From an uncultured Gammaproteobacteria bacterium (lineage in GTDB: Bacteria > Pseudomonadota > Gammaproteobacteria > Pseudomonadales > Pseudohongiellaceae): a stretch of 5,481 nucleotides of DNA. Every line of letters starts with the position of its first letter. The first letter of the stretch is position 1. The notes beneath the pieces are model-generated. The model saw nothing but the letters and a program-made list of their open reading frames with translations. It was not told where the DNA came from and did no database searches. The position numbers were made by a program, and so were the translations under genes. Of the stretch, positions 1 to 5,481 are shown one piece after another. The DNA is taken from contig CALEJT010000069.1 of NCBI GenBank assembly GCA_937898685.1, positions 1-5,481 of the forward strand. Reading direction: 5' to 3'.

Positions 1-31
1 GCCAGGATGCGATGGCAGAAACAGACAAGAC

Positions 32-511
32 TCACGCAGTCAAGACATTAACCTCGTCGATGCCCATCCACTTCGGCGTCTCGAAGCGGATGGTCTGCTC
101 AAGCTCGTTGATGTAGTCGCGGAAGATGTTGCGGATCGTCCCTTCGACCACGCCGGTTTCGTCGGCCAGCGAGGTGAAGGTGCGTTTCAATGCTTGCTGC
201 CCGATCCACTTCACCAGCCGGTCGGTCATCATCCGGTTCTCGGCCAGCACTGGCAGCGCCTGCGAGAAGGTCTTGCCGCAGGCTTGGCAGCGCAGCCGCT
301 TGGTGTCGATGTAGATGCCCACGCGCTTGCCGTGCATGGGCAAGTCCTTGAACACCTGCTGACGGGTGCCCCACGAGGTCAGGCGGTCGGACTGACAATG
401 TGGGCAGGCAGCGGTTACGTCCACCGGCTCGGCGGTGACGTGGTAATCGTGGTCGGTTTCCTCCACGCGCAGCACGCGGTACTGCGGAAGGTTCAGGATG
501 TTGACGGGCAT
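32..511 (-). pseudogene. ISL3-family transposase, N-terminal fragment (C-terminally truncated)
   Basis: This is a 159-residue reading frame whose N-terminal layout matches ISL3-family transposases, which cut and paste insertion sequences with a DDE nuclease. A zinc ribbon is visible as two CxxC pairs (C36/C39 and C75/C78). A helix-turn-helix-like segment follows at about residues 95-133 (TFTSLADETG near its centre). The motif WMGIDEV at 148-154 carries the first catalytic aspartate (D152). Family members usually run to roughly 400 residues, so about 60% of the protein is missing, including the later catalytic residues; the frame ends five residues after GIDEV. It therefore cannot transpose by itself. 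The start ATG looks like the native family start (MPVNILNLPQYRVL). It lies 6 nt after the stop of the restriction gene, in the same frame, with no insertion-sequence end or promoter between them. It is most likely a decayed remnant. A retained DNA-binding protein expressed from the upstream gene is possible but unproven. Confidence 0.85.
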
Positions 512-514
512 CGT

Positions 515-519
515 CCCTC
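515..519 (-). promoter_or_regulatory. Candidate ribosome binding site for the transposase fragment
   Basis: On the minus strand GAGGG precedes ATG with only a 3-nt spacer, shorter than the usual 5-9 nt. The motif overlaps the TGA stop codon of the restriction-modification gene, so translation of the fragment could be coupled to termination of the upstream gene. The match is visible; its use is inferred. Confidence 0.4.
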
Positions 520-3500
520 ACGCCATCGGAGGAAGTGCGCAAACAATCTGATTGGTCTCCATGCTCACCCGAATAACACGCTTGACGAGATTGAGGATGT
601 AGGCCGGATCGTTGTGCTCGCGGCACCAGTCATTGGGATCATCCTTGATGCCGCTGTCCTTGTCGGTGGAGACCTGATAGCGTTCCATGACCCACTCGAT
701 GGCGCTCTTGCCGTTGACCACATAGTCGTAGGCTTGCAGCGGGATACCGCGCAGGGTAATGCGGCTATTGAAGACGATGACGCTCTTGTCCTTGTTTCTG
801 CCGCCCAGCGAGGCAAAGCGCATTTTCTCGACGCGGTAGTAAGCCAGATCATTCAGATCGCCCTTGGGCTTGGCATCCTCCTGCACCGGCCAGGGCTCCA
901 CCGTTTCGTAGTTCAGATGCAGGTCGGCGAGCTTGCGCCCCGCCTGGCTGAATGCCTTGAAGTCCGGCGCATAGGGAATGCGGGGCAGCACCTTCTTGAG
1001 GTCGGCTGCATACTGCTCGCGGTACTCTGGCGAGTGCAAGACGCCATAGCAGTAGTAGAAGATGTCTTCCTTGGTAATCGACTCGTTGCTGTAGTGCTGG
1101 CGGAAGTTGGCCAGTGCCACGTCGGTAATGCCGTCACGCTTGATGTAGCCATTGGCATCGGGCAGGCTGGCATCGTCGCCGCCAAAGCCAAGACCGCCCT
1201 GTGGATCGGCGTCTGTAGCTTTTTCGTACCAGTGCATGGGAAAACACTGCCCAGCAGAGATTGTGTGCAGGTTTGGAATGGCATTGGAAATTAAGCAAGA
1301 AAAATCCTTGCTTTCAGCTACACCTGTTACCTGAATAACGGGATTTCGGTAATGTACTGACGGGAAAATTTTTTCTTTGAAGTATTCGTTAAATTGTTGA
1401 TCGTAATAGATCCATGATTGACCATATGGACGATATATGGCCTTGCCAATTTTATTTTGGTCAAATTTCCCCTTCCGACCGCGACTCAGATGGGCTATCA
1501 ATCCTCTTGTCCACTTAATCTTCTTAGGGTTTGTGTCAATCAACTGGCTGGCCGTCTTTTCTTTTTCCTTGGCCGAACCCGCCGATTGAACGATACTCCC
1601 ATGCAATGCAAGCTGATCGTTATAGAAGTCGATCATGCGCCCGATGTTGGTTTCGAGACTTGCTCTGCTTGAATTGTAAACCCAAGCATCCCTATTTGTT
1701 TGCACGCCATTGGATCGTAGAGCAAAAATTGCATCCGGCTCATCATTGAGCGGAACGAAGGCATTGAAATCCCCGCTGCGCTGATTGATCCAGTCGTGGT
1801 ACTCGTTAGGCTCAAGGGTTTGCCACGGCACCTGCTGATAACTGCCGAAGCTGCTGACGATTTCCAGTTTTTGCTCACGGCTGAGGTAGTCGCCGATGTC
1901 GTGGTAATGGATCGCGGCCTTGCCTTGATGATTTTTGCGTTTGATGAGCAGGGTAATGGCTACTGGCGTGCGCGAGCCTGACCCAAAGACCTTGCCTCCT
2001 TCTTTTCGAGACAATTCCCCACTGGTGCGCTGGTTGCCCCGAAGATTGAAGACGTACACATCCGCAAACTCGTCCTGCAAGGTCTTGCGGAAGCCATCCA
2101 TCGTGTTGCCGTCAATCCAGCCACCGTTGGTCACAAAGCAGACAATGCCTTCGTCCTTGATGCGGTCGGATGCCCAGCGGAAGGCGCGGATGTAGGAGTC
2201 GTACAGACTGTTTTTGTTGGTGGCGGTGGAGTGTGCCGCATAGGTCGCAGCGATGCGCCCATCCAGCTTGGGATACTTCAGGTTCTGATTGTTGTCATTG
2301 GCATTGTCCTGACCAACTGAATACGGTGGGTTGCCAACAATCACCCGAATATCACGCGCTTTCTGCTCATCGGCACGCTTGTGGTTTTCTGGCAAACCTT
2401 CATACAGATCGCCGGTCTGAGGCTCGTTCATCTGGAAGGTGTCGGTGAGCACGATGCCGGGGAACGGCTCGTACTCCAACCCGGTGACGCGATGGAAGGC
2501 TTCCTCGATGTTGATGGCGGCGATGTAGTAGGCCAGCAGCACGATCTCGTTGGCGTGCAGCTCGTGGCGATACTTGTAGGGCAGCTTTTCAGGCGGAATC
2601 AGCCCTGTTTCGATCAGCCGCACGGGGAAAGTGCCGGTGCCGGTGAAGGGGTCTAGGATGTGGACGTTCTGGTCAGCCAGTCTGGTGCCGAAGTGTGCCT
2701 GGAGGGCGGCATCGGCACTGTGCAGAATGAAGTCCACGATCTCGACTGGGGTGTAGACAATGCCCAGTCGTTCGACCATGCTCGGGAAAGCGGTCTTGAA
2801 GAACTTGTCGTACAGCTCGACGATGATCTTTTGCCGCCCTTTCGGGTCGGTGATTCCCGAGGCCCGCTCGCGCACGCTGGCATAGAAACCCTCCAGCGTC
2901 TCATGCTCCTTGTCCAGCGCCTGCGCATCGAGGATGTCCATGATTTTCTGCATGGACTGCGACACGGGATTCTTGCTGGTAAAGGCGTAGCCCTCGAACA
3001 GCGCATCGAACACCGGCTTGGTGATGATGTGCTGGGCCAGCATCTCGATGGCATCATTCTGGCTGACGCTGGGGTTGAGGTTCTTCCTGACACCTTTGAG
3101 GAACTCGTCGAACGCTTTCTTGCCCTTGGAATACGGTTTCTCCAGCAAGGCGCGAATGCGCATCTGGTGACGGTCGGCAATCTCGGCGATGTCTTTGGCC
3201 CAGTCCTCCCAGTAGCGGCGGTTGCCGCACTTGGTGACGATCTTGGCAAACATGGCGTCCTGCCACTTGCCCAGTTCCTCTGGATCGAAGGCAAAGCCAA
3301 GCTGCTCTCCGCCGAAGGCATCGGCTTTCTCGTTGCCGCCGCCCACGCCGATGACGTTCACCACGCCATTGCCTTTGCCAGTCAGGTCGATAGTGGCGAA
3401 CTGCTTGTCCAGCCGGTCATCGTGGGCACGCAAAGCGTTGAGCACCTGCCAGACCACGCGGTATTTCTTGTTGTCATCAAGTGCCGTTTCGGGCGAAGTG

Positions 3501-5290
3501 TCCTTGCGAATGCCGATGGGCAAAATCACATAGCCGTACTTCTTGCGGCCAGCCGGGTCTTTGCGCATCACGCGACCGACTGACTGAACCACGTCCACCA
3601 CGGAATCGCGGGGGTTCAGGAAAATGGCAGCGTCCAGTGCCGGGACATCCACGCCTTCGGAGAGACAGCGGGCATTGGTCAGGATGCGGCATACCGGTTC
3701 TTCCTTGCCAATATTGTCCTTGAGCCAGGAGAGCTTCTGGTTGCGCTCGACCACGTTCATGGTGCCATCGACGTGTTTGGCCTCCAGCGCGGGGAGATAG
3801 TCGATCTGGTCGCCCAGGTCGTCGGAAATGCGCTCGAACTCGGCGGTCAGCAGCTTGGAGTGCTTGATCGACTGCGCGAAAGCGATGGCAGTGCGCATTG
3901 GTTGAGGATCGACACTGATATCCATGCCATCCTCGGCGGCGACGTGCTTGCCCAGGCCGTTCCAGCAGCCGACGATTTTCACCGCGTCATCCAGCTTGAG
4001 TTCATCGCCGCTGTCGGCGATGCGCTTGTTGAGCACCCTGCTGACGTGCAATTCATCAACAGCGATCACCAGCACCTTGTAGTCGGACAACAGATCGCGA
4101 CGGACAGCTTCATCGAAGCGAAGCTGATGGAACACCGGACCGAAGGTGGCCACATCGTCCATCGAGAACACTTGCACATCGTTTTCTTCGGCCTTGCTCT
4201 TGCTGGCTTCGGCGTAGATGCGCGGCGTGGCGGTCATGTAAAGCCGCTTGTTTGCCTTGATGTAGGCGTTGTCATGGACGCGCACGAATGCGGAATGATC
4301 TTCGCCGGGAGCGGTATAGCCCGCAGTGCGGTGAGCCTCATCGCACACCACCAGGTCGAACGACATGCCGGTTTTCTGCTGCGCCTGATGCACCACCTCA
4401 ATGGACTGATAGGTCGAGAAGATCACCGTGATGGCGCTTTCGTCCTGCGTTGCGGCGAGGGAGGCCGCCAGCTTGTTTGCATTCGTCGTGGCCGGATAAG
4501 CCAGTTCGTAGATGCGCATGTCTTCTTCATTGCGGCTGGCCTTGCTATCCGAGCACACAGCAAAGCAGCGCAACGGCACACTGGCATCGGCTGTCCACGC
4601 CCGCAACGTCTGCGACAGCAGCGCGATGGATGGCACCAGGAACAGGATGTTCTGGCCCGGCTTAACCATCTGCTCGGCAATGATGAGCGAGGTGTAGGTT
4701 TTGCCTGTGCCGCAGGCCATGATGAGCTTGCCACGGTCGTGGGCCTGAAAGCCTTTGGTGACATTGGCCAGGGCTTCGCTTTGATGCGGACGAGGGGCTT
4801 TCTTGGGCAGCTTGCGCAGTTGATCGGGCTTGTCCAGCGAGAACTGCGACCAGTCAATCGGGGAGGCTTCCAAGTCCTCCAAGGTCATCAGTTCGACCGG
4901 AATGGTCTGCCCTTCCAGCGCATCCGCCGCGTGCTTGGAGAGCGGCGCAGTTGCCACGATAAGGCGCTGAGTAAAGCCCCCCTTACCCGAGAGTGTGAAG
5001 AAGTTACCCAGATCGCCCATCGGAATCGGGGAGTCGTAGAACTTGCACTGGATCGCGCAGTAACCATCCTCATCGCGCAGCTTCGCTACCAGGTCGATGC
5101 CGGTGTCCGGCAGCTTGTAGCCGAGGGCTTCCCGCTGCGGCCAATCCTTCCAGAGCCAGACATCTTCAAACAATGCAAGATACTGCGGGTCGAGCTTGAG
5201 GTAAGCCCGCATCAGCCGCTCGAAGCGGTCGCCCAGGTCACGATTGAAAGCGGATTCGTCCCTGTATTGCTGGAGGATGTCACGGATCAT
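518..5290 (-). CDS. Type ISP-like single-chain restriction-modification enzyme (nuclease-helicase-N6-adenine methyltransferase)
   Basis: This 1590-residue protein has the domain order and size of LlaGI/LlaBIII-type enzymes, in which one polypeptide methylates adenine in its site and cleaves unmodified DNA after ATP-driven translocation. Residues 1-150 form an Mrr-like PD-(D/E)xK nuclease, with D66 followed by Q81-C-K83. Residues about 160-600 are an SF2 helicase motor: Walker A ACGTGKT at 192-198, DEAH at 317-320, TAT at 353-355, and motif VI QSVGRVMR at 569-576 with its two arginines. Residues about 610-840 are a helical coupler. Residues about 843-1115 are a gamma-type N6-adenine methyltransferase, with YTPVEIVDFI (motif X-like) at 846-855, motif I DPFTGTGTF at 880-888 and NPPY at 987-990. 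Residues about 1120-1590 should hold the target recognition domain. All key motifs are intact, so the enzyme looks functional. An in-frame TGA 11 codons upstream (5324-5326) leaves ATG 5290 as the only usual start there; no clear Shine-Dalgarno precedes it. The C-terminus (ILNLVKRVIRVSMETNQIV) resembles the normal family end. The recognition sequence cannot be read from the sequence. A Type IIG-like enzyme is less likely because of the SF2 motor. Confidence 0.93.
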   Translation of the reverse strand: MIRDILQQYRDESAFNRDLGDRFERLMRAYLKLDPQYLALFEDVWLWKDWPQREALGYKLPDTGIDLVAKLRDEDGYCAIQCKFYDSPIPMGDLGNFFTLSGKGGFTQRLIVATAPLSKHAADALEGQTIPVELMTLEDLEASPIDWSQFSLDKPDQLRKLPKKAPRPHQSEALANVTKGFQAHDRGKLIMACGTGKTYTSLIIAEQMVKPGQNILFLVPSIALLSQTLRAWTADASVPLRCFAVCSDSKASRNEEDMRIYELAYPATTNANKLAASLAATQDESAITVIFSTYQSIEVVHQAQQKTGMSFDLVVCDEAHRTAGYTAPGEDHSAFVRVHDNAYIKANKRLYMTATPRIYAEASKSKAEENDVQVFSMDDVATFGPVFHQLRFDEAVRRDLLSDYKVLVIAVDELHVSRVLNKRIADSGDELKLDDAVKIVGCWNGLGKHVAAEDGMDISVDPQPMRTAIAFAQSIKHSKLLTAEFERISDDLGDQIDYLPALEAKHVDGTMNVVERNQKLSWLKDNIGKEEPVCRILTNARCLSEGVDVPALDAAIFLNPRDSVVDVVQSVGRVMRKDPAGRKKYGYVILPIGIRKDTSPETALDDNKKYRVVWQVLNALRAHDDRLDKQFATIDLTGKGNGVVNVIGVGGGNEKADAFGGEQLGFAFDPEELGKWQDAMFAKIVTKCGNRRYWEDWAKDIAEIADRHQMRIRALLEKPYSKGKKAFDEFLKGVRKNLNPSVSQNDAIEMLAQHIITKPVFDALFEGYAFTSKNPVSQSMQKIMDILDAQALDKEHETLEGFYASVRERASGITDPKGRQKIIVELYDKFFKTAFPSMVERLGIVYTPVEIVDFILHSADAALQAHFGTRLADQNVHILDPFTGTGTFPVRLIETGLIPPEKLPYKYRHELHANEIVLLAYYIAAINIEEAFHRVTGLEYEPFPGIVLTDTFQMNEPQTGDLYEGLPENHKRADEQKARDIRVIVGNPPYSVGQDNANDNNQNLKYPKLDGRIAATYAAHSTATNKNSLYDSYIRAFRWASDRIKDEGIVCFVTNGGWIDGNTMDGFRKTLQDEFADVYVFNLRGNQRTSGELSRKEGGKVFGSGSRTPVAITLLIKRKNHQGKAAIHYHDIGDYLSREQKLEIVSSFGSYQQVPWQTLEPNEYHDWINQRSGDFNAFVPLNDEPDAIFALRSNGVQTNRDAWVYNSSRASLETNIGRMIDFYNDQLALHGSIVQSAGSAKEKEKTASQLIDTNPKKIKWTRGLIAHLSRGRKGKFDQNKIGKAIYRPYGQSWIYYDQQFNEYFKEKIFPSVHYRNPVIQVTGVAESKDFSCLISNAIPNLHTISAGQCFPMHWYEKATDADPQGGLGFGGDDASLPDANGYIKRDGITDVALANFRQHYSNESITKEDIFYYCYGVLHSPEYREQYAADLKKVLPRIPYAPDFKAFSQAGRKLADLHLNYETVEPWPVQEDAKPKGDLNDLAYYRVEKMRFASLGGRNKDKSVIVFNSRITLRGIPLQAYDYVVNGKSAIEWVMERYQVSTDKDSGIKDDPNDWCREHNDPAYILNLVKRVIRVSMETNQIVCALPPMA
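1261..1740. other. AT-rich island inside the presumed target-recognition region
   Basis: By hand count this stretch is about 43% GC, falling to 33-38% at 1261-1440. Sampled parts of the methyltransferase and helicase regions (2461-2520, 4561-4620) are about 62-65%. It encodes residues of about 1184-1344 of the restriction-modification protein, downstream of the methyltransferase motifs, where Type ISP enzymes carry the DNA-specificity domain. The reading frame runs through without interruption. The composition break suggests that this module was acquired or exchanged separately from the motor and methyltransferase. Confidence 0.6.
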
Positions 5291-5300
5291 GTCAATAAAC

Positions 5301-5325
5301 TTTTGCGATTTTATATAAGCAAATC
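5301..5325. repeat. Imperfect palindrome copy A, overlapping the restriction-gene promoter
   Basis: TTTTGCGATTT is followed 9 nt later by AAATC, giving the inverted pair GATTT (5307-5311) and AAATC (5321-5325). It overlaps the -10 box (5323-5328) and the likely transcription start of the restriction-modification gene. A near copy lies 56 bp to the right. It could be an operator; no regulator gene is visible in the window. AT-rich sequence makes such short matches fairly easy by chance. Confidence 0.3.
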
Positions 5326-5351
5326 ATAAGCCATCCACACAAATTTAACAA
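5323..5351 (-). promoter_or_regulatory. Sigma70-type promoter for the restriction-modification gene
   Basis: On the minus strand TTGTTA (5346-5351, 4 of 6 consensus bases) and TATGAT (5323-5328, 5 of 6) are separated by exactly 17 bp. The expected transcription start is near 5316, giving a leader of roughly 25 nt before the ATG at 5290. The leader, ending AAAAGTTTATTGAC before ATG, has no convincing Shine-Dalgarno, which may keep synthesis of this nuclease low. The transposase fragment downstream has no promoter of its own and would depend on this one. Confidence 0.65.
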
Positions 5352-5356
5352 CACGT

Positions 5357-5380
5357 TTTTACGATTTACATCGGGAAATC
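5357..5380. repeat. Imperfect palindrome copy B, upstream of the restriction-gene promoter
   Basis: TTTTACGATTT followed 8 nt later by AAATC forms the pair GATTT (5363-5367) and AAATC (5376-5380). It resembles copy A at 5301-5325 in both arms and lies just upstream of the -35 box of the restriction-modification gene. A third TTTTACGA, without the palindromic second arm, starts at 5413. The three TTTT(A/G)CGA elements start at 5301, 5357 and 5413, exactly 56 bp apart. A regulator-binding role is inferred only. Confidence 0.3.
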
Positions 5381-5428
5381 AACCCTTGTTTAGGCAGCAG
5401 TTACCCACATGGTTTTACGAATACCCGT

Positions 5429-5434
5429 TATAAT
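5429..5434 (+). promoter_or_regulatory. Candidate -10 box of a divergent plus-strand promoter
   Basis: A perfect TATAAT lies 36 nt before the plus-strand ATG at 5471, so a start near 5441 would give a leader of about 30 nt. No good -35 hexamer sits 16-18 bp upstream (CACATG at 17 bp), so the promoter may be weak, may need an activator, or may be a chance AT-rich match. A small hairpin (GCCT at 5442-5445, AGGC at 5450-5453) falls in the leader just before the Shine-Dalgarno. Confidence 0.45.
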
Positions 5435-5453
5435 TAAGGCAGCCTCATCAGGC

Positions 5454-5464
5454 GAGGAAGGGAG
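5454..5464 (+). promoter_or_regulatory. Strong Shine-Dalgarno of the divergent gene
   Basis: GAGGAAGGGAG is purine-rich and ends with GGAG 6 nt before the ATG at 5471, an ideal spacing. It is the main support for calling a gene start at the window's right edge. Confidence 0.6.
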
Positions 5465-5470
5465 TTCGTT

Positions 5471-5481
5471 ATGCCGCCCTC
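5471..5481 (+). CDS. Start of a divergent gene (partial, function unknown)
   Basis: Only ATG and the next eight bases are present, encoding Met-Pro-Pro-Ser/partial. The call rests on the preceding strong Shine-Dalgarno and the TATAAT box, not on any coding signal, and no product can be suggested. It is divergent from the restriction-modification gene and separated from it by 180 bp. A regulator of the system or an unrelated neighbour are both possible. Confidence 0.4.

Noticed and set aside
520..620. ISL3 terminal inverted repeat inside the end of the restriction gene
   Set aside because: No GGCTCTT-like ISL3 end is visible on either strand, and the sequence encodes a family-like restriction-enzyme C-terminus.
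194..1294. Plus-strand open frame of 366 codons spanning the transposase fragment and the restriction-gene 3' end
   Set aside because: It runs antisense across two unrelated real genes and their junction, so it is not a single evolved protein.
2660..3583. Plus-strand open frame of 307 codons
   Set aside because: It is antisense to the helicase C-terminal and coupler region, lacks a convincing ribosome site or recognisable domain, and is best explained as a shadow.
3773..5329. Plus-strand open frame of 518 codons opposite the nuclease and helicase region
   Set aside because: It lies wholly antisense to conserved motifs (DEAH, Walker A, QxK) and its translation resembles no family I know. It is a shadow of GC-biased codon use on the other strand.
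5386..5414. Possible plus-strand promoter with TTGTTT as -35
   Set aside because: The hexamer 17 bp downstream is ATGGTT, a poor -10, and TTGTTT is too far from the TATAAT at 5429 to pair with it.

Overview
The window (5481 bp, fairly GC-rich outside a few AT-rich patches) is dominated by one very long minus-strand gene. It encodes a single-chain Type ISP-like restriction-modification enzyme of 1590 residues, with Mrr-like nuclease, SF2 helicase/translocase, N6-adenine methyltransferase and target-recognition region in one polypeptide. The base composition, the codon use and the ISL3 fragment fit a GC-rich proteobacterium (beta or gamma class). That is an inference from style; no marker gene fixes the taxon. 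The setting looks like accessory or defence DNA.

Layout, left to right. Positions 1-31 are the edge of an unidentified segment. Positions 32-511 (minus) hold the N-terminal 159 residues of an ISL3-family transposase: zinc ribbon, helix-turn-helix and the first catalytic Asp, after which homology stops. Positions 518-5290 (minus) are the restriction-modification gene. Positions 5291-5470 are an AT-rich divergent intergenic region. It holds a good sigma70-type promoter for the restriction-modification gene, a pair of similar imperfect palindromes 56 bp apart, and a plus-strand -10 box with a strong Shine-Dalgarno. Positions 5471-5481 are the first codons of a divergent plus-strand gene that leaves the window.

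How it works together. The large protein should be self-sufficient: it methylates its site on host DNA and, on unmethylated DNA, translocates using ATP and cleaves. The transposase fragment begins 6 nt after the enzyme's stop codon, in the same reading frame, with no room for an insertion-sequence end or promoter. If expressed, it would come from the restriction gene's transcript. The most notable points are this unusually tight junction, the AT-rich island in the presumed target-recognition region, and the repeated palindromes over the divergent promoters. I see no RNA gene, CRISPR array or terminator.
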